DNA of 64,000 nucleotides from Sweltsa coloradensis. Lineage: Eukaryota > Arthropoda > Insecta > Plecoptera > Chloroperlidae. This document shows positions 33,629 through 47,538 of the stretch, in pieces. Every line of letters starts with the position of its first letter. The first letter of the stretch is position 1. The position numbers and the translations under genes are program-made. The stretch spans positions 33,495 to 97,494 of the forward strand of contig JAMZAV010003234.1 of the NCBI GenBank assembly GCA_024449915.1, in the 5' to 3' direction. A model generated the notes under the pieces. That model was not told the origin of the DNA. It did not search any database and saw only the letters and a program-made list of their open reading frames with translations.

Positions 33629-36600
33629 AAATTCATACAATTAAGGTGCGTGAAAAAATCATTACAATCGGACTAAAGGCATGTATAGGCGTTATAACGG
33701 TCGAAGAAATTTTAAAAATCGAAATAAATCGTAAAATGCCCGATTTTCAGTGAGAAATAATGTTTCGATTCAAGCTCAAATTTCACACGCGAATATTTAA
33801 TTCATAAAATAAAAGGTCTGTGCAAAAATCATTACAATCGGATAAAGCATGTAGGTGTTATAAGTCGAAGCACCTCCTTCTTTAAAAAATGAAAATAAAT
33901 CGTTAACTTGCGATTTTAATGAAGAAATCATTTTTCCCTCGATCGGCCCCCCCCTGTGCTCAAAACGTGGAAGTTCTAATAGTGCGGCGGTCGAATCCAT
34001 AATTTCAGCTTGACCCAATACAGGCGGTACTACCGCGCGAAAACCAAAATAAAAATCGTCGGGCTACATTCTATTACCCCCTAGAAAAATGACGTTGTGG
34101 TCTCGAAAACATGCGTTACGTAATAGATTTACAGACGCCATCTTGGATGCGCGGCGTCTGTATCGCACTTTGCGTATAAATCATGTTGTTAATTTATGTA
34201 ATTTTTGGATTTTAAAACAATCACATTTAGCGCGTTGTGTGCACTAAGGGACATTGGGCGGTTCATTATGGCTTAATTTTATTCGGATTGCAACAATAAG
34301 TCAAGGTGAAAAAAAATCAACAATTGCGGGGAAAATTAACATTTTCAGGAATTATATAAAAATGGTCTATATTTTTTTACAGTAAACCATCAACATTTTC
34401 TTAAGAACACGGAGAGTGGATTTAATTGCGGAATACATTTGTGAACACGTCCGTATTTTAATTTGCTTAAATGAAATACTTTGGCGCTTGGTGGTAAACG
34501 TGATGAAAAGCGTAGCGTGCGGCAAGCTACCAAAAAACTGCGTCAAATACTATTGTTTGGATTGCGTTGTTATACAGATTCCTGGCCCACAAAAGAGACG
34601 TGGAGGAATCTTGACCTGGTCGAGTTTTCTCTTCTATCCCTGTTAGTGTATACCTTGAGGATAAAAATATTATCTTGGGTAGACAATTTGTAATTTTTGG
34701 GCAAAATTTTTTACGACGCCCATCTTGTTTAAGCATATGCATATAGTCACGCTTTTGAATGTTATTTGTTTTTATTATAATTATGGACAGTTTTAAACAA
34801 ACCTGGACGTGTTATTTGGATTGCCTTTCATAAAATATTTCCTATTTATTGATACAAATTTTGTCATTCCTGGGACTATTATGAAATTATTTATATGAAA
34901 TACATTTTATTAGTCCTTCAGCCAAGTACAATTATTTAAGTGGTTTGATGACGGACGATTAATGTTGCATATTCATAAAGAATGTATTGGAAAATTATGT
35001 TTACATTAGAGTTGTCTTAGGTTTGTCACATGACACTAATGGTAGCCATTTTACAAGATGCGCCGCCAAATATCATGGTTACTATCTAAGGCCCGTTAGT
35101 GGGCCGCATCGAGCAAACGGTGTGCTGACACACTCATGAACATAGGCAGCAATCCGAGTTGGTGTGTCTTTGTCGAGGGGCAATCAGTCATCATGATTAG
35201 TGTATGAACCCTAAAACACATAGTCGAGGAAATGTAGGTACCTGATAAAAAACCAATGACAACAATTTGATTGGGGTACGATAATTAATCCTTCTTTTTA
35301 ATATGTGTGAACACGCTGGTTACTACTTATTCGTCTTATTGTCTTATCGTCAATTGGCCAGCAATTCGACCAAAACGGAGTGAGCGATTATGGCTGTGTA
35401 GTGCATTTGAAAGAAATTGTTTTAAAATAACGAAAGCATTGAAATAAAAGTTTTTAATAATATAAGCTTTTTCATGTACTATATAATAAACCAAGTAACT
35501 ATAGAAACTTGATAATTAATCACTACAATGCAACAAAAGCAAGTGTATGGTGACGAGATATTTTACATTCATTGCTTATTGGTATTACTTTAAGCAATTA
35601 ATACTACTTTTTATTTTAAAAAAATAATTCAAAAGAACTGCAAAGGTAAAGTAATCCAAAACGCAAACTAAAAACCTTATAAAAAAGCTCATCCATCAAC
35701 GCGACTAAAAAAATCCCCCCTCTCGAAGAGGCCTAGTTAACATCCAGCTACAGTAAAACAGAGACAGGTTGGTTCAATAGACCAGCTTTCCTGTCAGTGT
35801 TTGTTTGTCGATGTCTCTTCTTTGCATGAAACTATGCAGGATATTAAACAAACAAACATTGATTGGAATGATGAGATGGTATCTTTAAACATATTATTTA
35901 CCTCTATAAAAAAGTTAAAATGTCTCATTGAACAAGCCTATCTTAGGCAATTTAAGCCATTTTCCCCATTACTTTCACATTTTAATGGATAGGAAGCTTC
36001 GCAAACGCTTTTTATTCGCGTTGATGGAGGAAGCTTTTTCGAATAAGTTTTATTGCGTGGGACACTTTTCCCTTTGCAAGTTCTTTTGAATGCATTGTAG
36101 GTGATTGTTGTCAAGTTTCTATTGTTTCTGGTTAATTGTTATTATTAAACCTTTAAAACTACATATTAATATTAAAACCTTTATTCTATGGTTCCTGGAA
36201 AACTTTTATCTATTTTCTTCAAAAAGCAATAAATCACCATTACCTTAATGTCCATACAAAATATGAACGTGTTTTTTTTTTTTTTTTTTTTTTCTAGCCC
36301 TACCGTTTGGTAGGAATCGGCCCAATGTTACGAAAATATCGCACTTAAAATCGAAAAAAAATCGTAAAAGTACGAATATCATGAGAAATATTTATTCGAT
36401 GTACCAAAAACTGGCAGGTCTAAGTTCGAGATTTCGATGGTCCCCTCCAATTTTCATCAAGAATAGTAATGCCGTTTCGACCGGTAGAAAAAAACAAAAA
36501 AACAAAACAAAACAATAAAAACCTGGAGCTAAATATTTTGAGGGGTCAGTGAAATGAAGTCTTCGTTTCGCCATCCAAAAAGTCAGTATTTTGGTGTTTT

Positions 36601-37953
36601 AGGAATTCGCTATTTCATTTTAATTTTCTCCGGAGCGTTGTCCAAATTAATGGAGTAATTTACGATCGAGCAGAATGCATGAATACGAATACACATGGGC
36701 CATGCAATTGGATGTTTTAAAAAAAAAAAAAAAAAAAAATAAGGAAATCTCAAAAGTTACACAGTGGGACCCAATGCAGGATATAGGTAAAATACGTTCT
36801 TACCAAACATACCAAACCTCTGCTCATAAGGTACCGTTGGCATAACAATTAGTAATTTCGTGAATCTTCATTCGGTGCAAAGTATACATTGCTCTCAATG
36901 CAAGTAAAATATTTTTTACAAATTAGTTGTTTTATTTGAAAGCTATTCAAAAGCGTTTGTCCTATCATGCACATAAAACAGAAAGCCATTGTACATTACA
37001 AAATCTAAAAACCAAACATTTAAATTTCGCAAAATGTCTTCCCCCACGCGCCAATTTATATGGCTACATTAAAAAAAAACCCTGATTCTAATATCAGGCC
37101 ACATGTGTGTATTAAATTCAAATTCCTGTAAAAGACTACGTTAAGAAAAATATATGTGGCGGTCATCTTCTAAAATGCGTCGCCATTACGTCACTGCGTT
37201 TTATTTGTAATGGTCGTAATGGAAATTCGTTTTACAATGATCGACAAGAAACTATTATTGTTTACCCAATTTAACTTTCTCTCATAAATGTCTATACAAT
37301 ATATTTGGTGGCCATCTTGTAAAATGGAGTTACCATTAGTGGTCAGGACAAAACTAAGACAACTCTATGTAAAAATAATTTTCCAATAAACATTCTTTAT
37401 GAATATGCGAAACATTCAGGGGCGCGCTGAACCCTTGAATCGAACAGGAGCAACGCCCGTCTTACAGGAACACCCACCCTCACAAATAAAACACTGAATG
37501 GGGGTCGGGGGGTAGCCCCCCAGGTGGTAACATGCGGGTCCGGGGCGCCATAGCCCCGGCAAACTTTGCAATTCTTAGGTGTGTTTGGTGCGTTTTAACG
37601 AGTTTTAAGCACTAGAAAAATACTTTTTGGTAAAAGAATACAAACCATTACATGCAAGAAAAAAACAAAATTATCAGTCTCTCAAGACGTTTCATGGTTC
37701 TAAATTTTCACGCCCATACAACATGCGGGTCCGGGGCGCATAGCCCCGGAAAAATTTCAATCTATGGTGTGTTTGGTGCGTTTTAAAACGAGTTAAGCAC
37801 TAGAAAATTACCTTTTGGTACAGAAGTACAAACCCATTACATGCAGAAAAAACAATTCATCATCCTCAAAGATGTTTCATTGTTCTTAATTTTCACGCCC
37901 CTGGCTGGTTTGGTCCCCGTTTTGCACTTAGAACTTTGATCGATAGATAGGTT

Positions 37954-37986
<33 letters not shown>

Positions 37987-40900
37987 CATTGATTTGTTTA
38001 ACAGATTTCTTATGAAAACGTCCTAAAAGAAAAACTGGGACAATTACCGTACCGGTTGTTTTTTTCTAGGGACAGGCAGGACAGGTGCCTGAATTCCAGA
38101 TTATTAATATGGAAGGTAGAAGTCTAGATTCGAGAAGATAACAATTCAGTAACCTACCTCCAACAAAGAGAAATGAAATATTTATTGAAGAACGTATGTA
38201 AAATATCAGTCAAATTTAATTCCTTGTGCAAAAACAAATCATATCCAAACCTCTTACATTAAAGATACATCGTTATATGATGACACTTAGAAAGAGCCAA
38301 CGAACCCGTTGGCTGAACCCATGGTCAGTTTTTATGTGATTTATTTGAACAGCTGTTTATATAAGGAATAAATAAACTTTATCAGGGCATATGTAGAAGA
38401 TAACATTCAGTCATGTACTCTCCAACATAGAGGAATGAAAATTTTTAATTGATAAATCATGTGCAATATCAAGTCAAATTGAATTCTAAACTACAAGATT
38501 CAAACCACCCAATCTTTTAATATTTAGAGACATCGATAAAATATGAAACAAATAAAGAACACAATTTTAAACAGGCGAACGACTTGTTGCTTTGTTACGA
38601 AACGTCGAAAAATGTGAGGTGACACAAATCAACGGGATCCACCATTGGAAGAGCTTCTCCCCTGAGCGAAGCAAGACTCCATTTCCTTCACTGAGTGGAG
38701 AAAAAAATCCGGAATGTTTTGTTTTTTTTTGTTTTTTTTTCTGTATTTTTGTGTGTTTCAGCACGATTCGGCTAACCGATACTCCAATTGCGATGAAATT
38801 TCTGGAGGCTTTCCCCCCCCCCCCCCCTCAAATCTCGAACTTAGAAACTGCCACGTTTCTTGAGCGCATCTTAAAAGGGTTTCACATGAAAATCGCAATT
38901 ACGATTTTACGATTTCTAGAACTTATAATCATTTCACAAGTTTTTGGAAAACCTCCACGGAAAACAGCTATGTAGATATAGTTTATATTAATTGTTTACA
39001 ATGTCCTAATATGATGAGGTAAATGAAGTCTGAAACAAAATAATAAATACAAAATAAAATGGACCCTTTAGGACCAGGAAGCAATTGCTCCTGTCTTATA
39101 TGGCAGCGCGCCACTGCCGAACATTAATTCGTTCCGTCATCAAACACACTTAGGCGTTTCCATTGGCCGCACTCAGGGTCGCCCCCCCAAAAAAACTTTT
39201 TAGGGGTTTGGGCGCCCCTAGTGCGCACTGATTGCCACTTGTTCTTTTCAGTTGTTCCAGTTTTGTAATGTTATTAAGTGGAGGGTGACAACGATGACAT
39301 CTATGCACCTCGCCGAGTGCATGCCAATGGAAAACGCCATTAAATATTGTACTTGGTGAAGGACTAAATGTAAAATGTAATTCATATTAATAATTTCATA
39401 ATAGTCCTAGGATGACAAAATTGTATCAATATTATAGGCAAATCAAATTGTATGAAAAATCCAAATAAAACACGTCAGGTTTGTTAAAACTGTCATAATT
39501 ATAATAGAAAACAAATGAAAATCAAAAGCGTAGTACTATATGATATGCCTAAAACAAGATGGCGTCGCTAAAAAATATTTTGCAAAATTACAACTGTCTA
39601 CCCAAGATGATTTTATCCTTAAGGTAAACACTAACAGGATAGGAACGAGAAAACTCGGACAGGTCAAGATTCCACGTCTCTATCGGCAGGATCTGTATAA
39701 CAATGCATCCAACAATTAGGTTCGACCAGTTTTGTAGCTGCCGCACGCTACGCTTTTCATTCACGTTTACCACCAAAGCGCACCAAAGTATTTGCAATTT
39801 AAGCCAAACTGAAAAATACGGACGTGTTCACAAAGGTATTCCGCAATAAAATCTAACCCCGTGTCTTAAGGAAAATGCTATGATGGTTTAACTGTAAAAA
39901 AATATAGACATTTTAGTATAATTCTGAAAATGTTAATTTCCCCGCCATTGTTGATTGTTCACCTGACTTATTGTCAATCCAAAATAAAATTCAAGCATAA
40001 TGTGCGCCAAAGTCTTGGAATACAACGCGCTAAAATTTGATTTTTTTAAATAAAAAAAATTACAGAATTTACAACATTGATTTATAACGCAAAGTGCGAT
40101 CGACGCTGCGCAATCCAAGATGGCGTCGTAAATCTATGACGTACACGCATTTCGGGAGACCACAACGTCATTTTTCTAAGGGGTGATGAAGTAGCAGACG
40201 ATTTTATTTTGGTTTCGCGCGTTAGTACCGCCATGTAGGGTCAAAAGCTGAAATATGCGTATTTTTTAGCCTTTCGACCGCCGCCACTATAAGTTCAGAG
40301 ATTTTGAAGGCCTCCAGAAATTTCATCGCAATAGAGTATCGGTTTAGCCTGGAATCGTGTTCACAAACCACAATAATACAAACAGAAAAAAAGAAAAAAA
40401 AGGAACAAAAATTCCGGATGTAGTGGAATGAAATACTTCGCTTCCCCCCCCGCTCGCTACGCTAATCCAAAAAACTAAACGAGCCTCTACGTTTTGGTGG
40501 AGGCGCCGGGTCGGGGACCCCCCGTAAGCGAAATGTTAAAAAAGTCCTTGTTTGTACTTGCATTTCATCATGGTGGTAGTGTTCAGGGTCAGATGAATTT
40601 GCAAATTTTCATAGGGGCTAGCAGTCACCTGAATACCTCTTAAACCACCATCGCTAACACCAAAAAAGTATTCTGTTTATCAACCTGTTCAAGGACAATG
40701 CCAAGCAAACGTAGTCTTCGGTTTTATCGCGAGACGTGATACACGCAATTGCAAAAGACGGACATTGGACAGACTAGTGAGTAGTGAGCATCTTATTGCT
40801 AATGGAACCGGGATATACAAGCTTTAGAATCATGTAATAAGTACGTCGCATTGATATGATGAGCGATTTATATATGACCCCTCTTGTTTCCTATGCATTT

Positions 40901-41140
40901 ACTCAGTTTCGGTGTCATTGTAAATACAGAATAAAATTTAAAACACAAATACAAAGCGATAAAATGTATTCCGCTATTGCAGGTAAGTTACAGCTTGAAG
41001 TATATTTTGATTTAAGATTTAATAAACGAGTTAAATAGAGTTTATTAAAAAAAGTTTAATAAACAAGAATTTCACGAAAAAAGAGAAATGTCACTTTTAT
41101 GTTAGATAACGTGGAAAAAGTGTACACATTTTATTAACAA
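33629..41140 (+). repeat. Direct repeat unit, copy 2 (indel-rich; likely false duplication)
   Basis: It matches 26283-33628 throughout, but with small insertions and deletions every few tens of bases. Homopolymer runs absent from copy 1 appear: T run near 36271-36293, A run near 36719-36739, T run near 37958-37986, C run near 38813-38827. The element copies inside correspond to IV (about 35085-35745), D3 (about 35993-36577) and the hAT element (about 37418-39118, TSD copies GAAACATT and CGAACATT). This error pattern is that of unpolished long reads. Confidence 0.85.
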
Positions 41141-43821
41141 TTCACAAGATATAGCTTAACCATTGAACATAGACTCAATGGTTATACCACAAGTGCCAAC
41201 AAAGAGATACGCCATTACTTGGTAGGGTATGTGGATACATTTACTCGAAGGCGGCGTCGTCGATTCGATACCGCCCCCTCAGCATTCTGACAGTATAGAA
41301 CCAACAGTGTAGACTAAGTCGTGTATATAGCCCCACTTCTGGCCGGATTAAACATTGAGCAAATCAATCTTAATCTACGACCGTAGGGCTGCTCATATAT
41401 CCTTGCTTGACAACTATATGCAAAGGCGTCAATCCTAATTAATTATATACACTGGATACATGGCCGAACGGCTGGGCTATAGAGAAGTGCAAGTCAAAAT
41501 GGGTACAGTACTTTAGCTCGCGATTTTAGTGAGGACGAGAAGAAAATTATTCATCGCGTATATCAATCGTGGTCAAGCTGGACAATAATATCGCGGATGG
41601 AATGATATAGTGATTGGGTTTTTGACGACATTCTCGTCTCGTCGTAGCAGACTATAAAACGGCAATTTCATTAGGCATACTAATGAGATACTTTCATACA
41701 CCAAAGATAAATAAATCAACCCCCCCCCCCACGGTAGAGCTGGTCTACCTTTGTGAGCATGGCTTCGTATGTATATACAATAATGATTTCCAAAAATGTC
41801 AGTTAAGCTATATGTCGTTAGGAAGAAATACAATGCAGGAGAAAACTGTTATATTTCGGTGAATGGATAATTCAGTTGACTTCACTCAAAGATATTTAAC
41901 AACCGCTACGGGCCAACTTTTCAAACAGACGAGAAAGCCGGTTGTCATTTCAGTGAATTGACCATTTGACACTTTCTCTGTAATCCCGAGTTTATATGTG
42001 CATTGCTTTAAATGTGACTCAAGCCAGACAAAATTCCTTCACCTTGACTCTTTTGAGGACAACATGTATTTTTCGTCAGGAAACCCTAGGTTGAGCTTGC
42101 AGCAAAGACGGGTGAAATTGAATTCCATTTTATTGCGTTCAATCCAAACATTCCCTTTAGATTGGGGGGGCTAGGAACACTTTTGGAATACCTTATGTGA
42201 TAGTAAGGGCAGGTATCGAACTGCCACCCTCCCGCGCAACATCTAGCGTGTAAGGCTTGGCATGTCGTTATACGCTCATTGCAGTGGGTAATAATTTAGA
42301 ACTATAATCGCGGAAATTGGCAAAAAAAATACTTTTTTCTGAGCTGCTATCCGCTTGTAGGGTATACACACTTATTCCGATGTGGACCCTCTTTATCTTG
42401 GTTTTTAGCTTGTTGGGGTGATTGTGAAGGGCGTTGAGGGGACTCGACCCCCAACATTTCGCATTAAACGACTAATTAAATTTAATAACGAGGAAAACTT
42501 TCAGTCAGATGCCAAGTAGCGGATCCCAATCCATGACCTTTGGAATCAGAGTTCACGCAATTATGCCCAGTTTCACACAATTGGTTTTCTTATAACGGGA
42601 AAGGACGTATACCTACGTGTTAAATTATATGGTTTACGAATCATCTTCGCAGCTATATCCACATGCAACACCATGGGTTTCAAGAAATTGTTATAACAAA
42701 AACGAAATTCTTACGACGGAAAATCAGACGACAATAATCCTTACGACGACCAATGAAAAGGAGTAACTTCATAATAAGAGGCCCCTAAACATTACTACTA
42801 ACCTATCGGATATCGGAAAAATCTTTATACTAACTAAACAATTTTTTAGACTGAAACACGGTTGTGGGAACAGCGTGAGCCACATACGTCGGTGTAATCG
42901 TATAAGGAACGAACGCCGTTATACGATAACGGCTTGTGACAATAATTTATGGAATAACAGCAATTCAACACAACCCGAAGGCAATTAAAAATAACAGAAG
43001 TTGCGAATCCCACCTAACAGCGACAACATTCACGATATAAGTAACAGCATTTGGTCCTCACAAGATCAATTAAACATGCCCAATCTAATTATATAAATTA
43101 TTTGCAACTCCAACTATAGGAGAAAGATACGCGTCATAGTAGTTGATGGCCCACCCCCCACCAAAATAAATTAAGGAGCAGGAGGTCTCAACACCCGACT
43201 AGTATCTAGTTAGCCTTCACTCCAGTTTCGGTTACAACTCATAAAATAATCACAGCCTGACGGAAGAGGGGCACAAAACAATCAGGCGTGTGTAGCCTGC
43301 AAAAACACGTGTCTTTATTTCAGGGACAATGAGGTCGCAACAAAATTACCTGAAAAGTTTTATTAGCAAATCCTGGATGAGATATACGACCTTTATACTA
43401 ATTTCTATGTAAAATCAATGGGATTGTCAAAACAACGATTATTAGTCAAGGGGTTTGGGTTTTTTTTGGGGGGGGGGGGGGAAGAAGAAGTGATTCAATG
43501 AAATTGTGAAATATGTCTGATTGACCCAATTAGAAGGAATTGAAGAATTTAAATAAATTTAATGATGCTATGCAATTATTTATACATTATTACGCAACAA
43601 CCGAAAAACTGTGTTGAGGATATGGCTCCTAAAAAAATATTATTTCTTCCAATTAAATTACCAATCGTTTTTTTTTATGGTAGCCTTGTTTTTTGCTCGT
43701 ATTTATTATGATATCAAATATACAAAACAAAAAACTGGTAAAAATACAGCGAAACCTTATTTGTTACAAACAGCGTTGAGGCCTCGCAAAGGACCGGTTA
43801 AATGTACAATGTATCCAAATT
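41141..43821. other. Unassigned segment with tRNA-like arms; no gene recognised
   Basis: Composition differs from the flanks: less AT-biased, few GGCCTA motifs, no match to local repeats. Several short tRNA-like pieces occur: TGGCCGAACGGCT (about 41462, A-box-like), GATTCGATACC (about 41264), GCAGTTCGATACC on the minus strand (about 42213-42225) and a hairpin GTTGGGG...CCCCTCAAC with loop GTCGAGT (about 42431-42455). None gives a full cloverleaf by eye. Long homopolymers suggest poor accuracy. Confidence 0.35.
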
Positions 43822-44592
43822 AATTGGATGAGCGTAGCCGAAGATTCCATTCTACTACACTGAAGAGAAAAAAATTTGGAATGTTTTTTTTTTCTTTCTG
43901 TATTTTTGTTGTTTGTTAACACGATTCGGCTAAACCGATACTCCAATGCGATGAAATTTTATGGAGGCCTTCGAAATCTTGAATTAAAACTACACGTTTT
44001 GAGCGCAATCGAAAAATTATTTCTCATTAAAATAGCAATTTTAACGGTTTTAAAAATTTCTTCACCTACATGATTTATTCGAGTGTTATGATTTTTTCCA
44101 CAGAATTAATTAATAATAATTAATATATTTGTGTGAAATTTGAGAACAATCGGAAAAATATTTATTGAAAATCCGCCCCCCTTTTTTTCGCGCATTTATT
44201 TTTATTTTTAAATTTCTTCGACTATAACACATAAATGTTTTAGCGATTGTGATAATGTTTTCACAGAACCTTCAACTTTATGACAATTAATATATTCGTG
44301 TGTGAAAATTTGAGTGCAATCGAAAAAAATTTACTTTCATGATAATCGCAATTATAATTTTACGATTATTTTTTTCGATTTAAAAATTTCTTCAACAAAT
44401 AACACCCTACATGCTTTATCGCGATTGAAATTATTTTTCACAGAACCTTAATTTATGAATTAAATATTTACGTGTGAAATTTGAGGATAATTAAAAAAAT
44501 TTCTCATGAAACCGCAATTTTCACGCTTTTCGTTTTGAAAAATTACGCTCATCCAACAACGCGACTGAAAAAGCATTTGCGAAGCTTCCTAA
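43822..44592 (-). mobile_element. CTAGGAAGC-type element, copy D5
   Basis: Read on the minus strand it starts TAGGAAGCTTCGCAAATGCT, GTCGCGTTGTTGGATGAGCG and ends GAATCTTCGGCTACGCTCATCC. The inner TTGGATGAGCGTA and the terminal TACGCTCATCCAA are inverse. It has internal repeats of a 'tttgagcgcaatcgaaaaat' phrase and lacks the shared core. Confidence 0.6.
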
Positions 44593-46111
44593 TATGAAAA
44601 CTAACAATAATTGGTGAACATACATTTCGTTCGTGGGGACTTTTACGCACACGGCAAATTTCAAACGTTGATCTGCATGTGAACCGAACATTATTATTAT
44701 TGTACGAATGGAAATAAAGTGTTTTATTTAAAAAACTCAAACACCAAATGAAATGTTCGTTCATACCAAAGAGATTGTACATTTTTTCACACAACACCAA
44801 CCAAAAATCTTCTGCGGACAAATAGCAAGTGTTTCTAGTTTAAAATAAGCTCTGTTGAAGGTTTGAATGCTTGAATTTTTCTTTGAAAAACGTAATATAC
44901 CCTTATACACAAAAAATATGATTTTGCTGTTGTTAATTTATTTTATCACCGTAAGAAATGGGTACGGAACCGATATAAAAAATAAAAACTTCGTGCAAAA
45001 CGTTGCATACTGCAAGAAAATCCAAAAGTTGATCTGACCTGACCCGACTCGAAATTAGCAAGTGAGTAAAAACTAAAAACATGTCATTATAAAAACAAAA
45101 TTAGTGTGTAGGTTGTCAGCATTTCACTGTAGGCCTAATAACAACGAGATGATTTACGTGACCTTTTTTCGTGCGAGATTCATTTGCTATAACAACAAAA
45201 ATCTTTGATAGGTAGGGGCCCTCATTAAAACAGTATTAGGTTCACAATTAATCGTCAAAAAGTACCAAAAGAAAGGTAGAAAGGTGGTGGAACCATTTCA
45301 AACGAGAATCGGAACAAAAGAAAGTAGAACCGTTTAAGAACGCTTACCGAAATAGAATATTCGTTTGTTCCTCATAAACACAGGCAAAAATACAGCAGAA
45401 ATAAAACGTTGAAAGGCACTCAGGCAAGTTACATAGTTCCTCACCAACTTCGAGCATTGGGGAAACGTCAGTTATTTTAGAACATGTAGATTATTTTATA
45501 TTTTTTTTTTCCTTTATTATAAGGAGCGAAGTAAGCAACAGATGTCGAAGAATCCAAAACTAAACAGAATAATCAAAGTGTATTGAATGTTTGGTGCGCG
45601 CCGGGTTAGTTGGACAAAGCTAATTCTGTTCCCGACCTTCGATGTACAGGTCGGAAAACCACATGGGGATACCATTAAACATGTACCTAAACTGTTCTGC
45701 ATTGAGGAATGGTGGAGGTTGCCGGGTACACAATATTTTAACTTTAGAGGGGCCACTTATTTATCATTAAAAAAAACACAGTGTATCGTTATTGTTGAAG
45801 AGCAATACCTACAAAAAAGCCACATGTCGCTAGTACACGTAATGTTCCGTTTTTATCACAAGACGCGACACATGCACAGACGGACGGACAGAAAGTGATA
45901 TGCTTAGGTATTTCACTATAAATAAATAATATTATATAAATACACTCAATACATATAGTTAATAGAAGAATGATTAACATTCATGCAACATAATATTTCT
46001 AGATTAACAAAACAGTTAAAATTAAATTAGGTACATTTAATTATCAGCTCACTACCGAAACAAACACTGTACACTCATCTCTAATTTAAATCTTATCTAT
46101 CTTGTTAACAG
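44593..46111. other. No gene seen
   Basis: AT-rich spacer. An open stretch at 45587-45898 has no recognised homology; its end (45835-45900) is the dispersed repeat that also occurs at 33200, so it is not called. Confidence 0.4.
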
Positions 46112-46400
46112 TTTTGACAACGATCAGCACATACTCGTCAAAGCCTGCATCGGATCTGAACAGCGCAATACCCATCACTACTACAACAACAACAACAACA
46201 ACAACGGAAAGATCGTTGGGACAAAACAAAACTGTCATCCTGACCACAACTGAGAAATATGTCCAACATGAACACAAAACACCCATCGTGACACGACAGA
46301 AGTAAGGAGGTAACCGATCAAACGATGCCAACGGAAGCAACGACAACCGAAACATATCCAACAAACCCAACAACGCCACAGTCCAGAACGATCACGTGAT
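46112..46400 (+). CDS. Thr-rich, mucin-like stalk exon, interrupted by a frameshift
   Basis: TTGTTAACAG precedes it as an acceptor. The translation begins LTTISTYSS, has a run of ten Thr encoded by ACT/ACA/ACG codons, then KTVILTTTEKY. A TAA stops that frame at 46303. A +1 or +2 shift just before it continues the same style (TTEV, TMPTEATTTETYPTNPTTPQ) to a TGA at about 46398. A single indel therefore splits one Thr-rich segment, such as the O-glycosylated stalk of a secreted or membrane protein. It could belong to the gene starting at 23939; nothing proves that. Confidence 0.4.
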
Positions 46401-47488
46401 TATAGTTTTTTGTATTTAAAGGTTTTTCTTTAAAGTGTTACATAAAACACATTTTAAATAGGTTTACCACATTTTTTTTTTTTTACCAAAAATGTTCATA
46501 AGAATATTTTTGTCAGTATTTAAATACTGATTGTAAACATTTTTAATCTAAATTAGGTATACTAATACTTAGGTTAAAAACCAGCCACAGTATCGTTATT
46601 TGTTATAATAATGGCAGTTTAAATCATTGTTATTTTTTCCATTCTTAATTAACGTTTGGATTATTGGGCCAAATTGTCACATGCTTATCCATGATACGAG
46701 CTTTCTACGATTTAACCACTAGCTCTACTCCTTGTTTACGAGTAGTTACTAGCAATTCAAGTTACTACCTAATTGTTACCCAACAGTAGTACAGTCCACT
46801 GCACCAATTTTGAGTGCACTGCCTATGCGCCGTCTTCATGGAGCGGAATAATAGCTTGTAGACCTGTCAACCTCAATCCATCTTGGCACACGCCACAGAC
46901 TGCAGATAGCGTTGCCGATACGGAGGCTCCAGTCCGTTCAACATTGAAATGTGTGTTTAAAGCGGGACCCAATTGTTAGTTTTGATTTCTTTTGGCCAAA
47001 CGTAGAGACACGCGTGTTCGGGGTGGGTCTGGCGTTTGACAAGGTATTGGTACATGAGTCGGCAGGTTTGTAATTTAGCTTGCTTGAGGGAAAAAGCAGT
47101 GCAATCAATATGAGGCGGAGGACTATAGTAAGAACTAAATTTATTTAAGAATGATCCATGTCTTAAATATGACCGTTCATTTTTGTGGACACCAAACACT
47201 CGTTCAATTAGTTAGTCGATGGTAAAATGTAACTCGCGTCACCGCAGGGAACGCCATTATAATTAAATTTATTTGAACAAACCTATCTTTGATCATCTAA
47301 TGGGTACATAAATGAATAAACAAAATTGGTTCAAAGTAAGTTGATAACGCGAGTCAACAAACACGTATTACGTAGTGAGTAAAGATAGTATGAAAATGAG
47401 TATAAATTGTTCCACACAAAATATAAAGGTTTTGAAAACGAGATGTAACAGCGAGTGTTTCTTTTTTTTTTTTTTTTTTTCCTTTTTT

Positions 47489-47538
<50 letters not shown>

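Noticed and set aside
26154..44592. One 18-kb transposon with GGAAGCTTCGC inverted ends
   Set aside because: The sequence at 43822-44592 is a complete separate element in minus orientation, and 33629-41140 is probably a false duplication.
45587..45898. 103-codon plus-strand open frame
   Set aside because: Its 3' part is a dispersed repeat also at 11150, 15535 and 33215; no recognised similarity.
46785..46979. Cysteine-containing terminal exon
   Set aside because: Acceptor and stop are plausible and it is mentioned in the spacer entry, but there is no family match, no upstream partner exon and it lies in an error-prone region.
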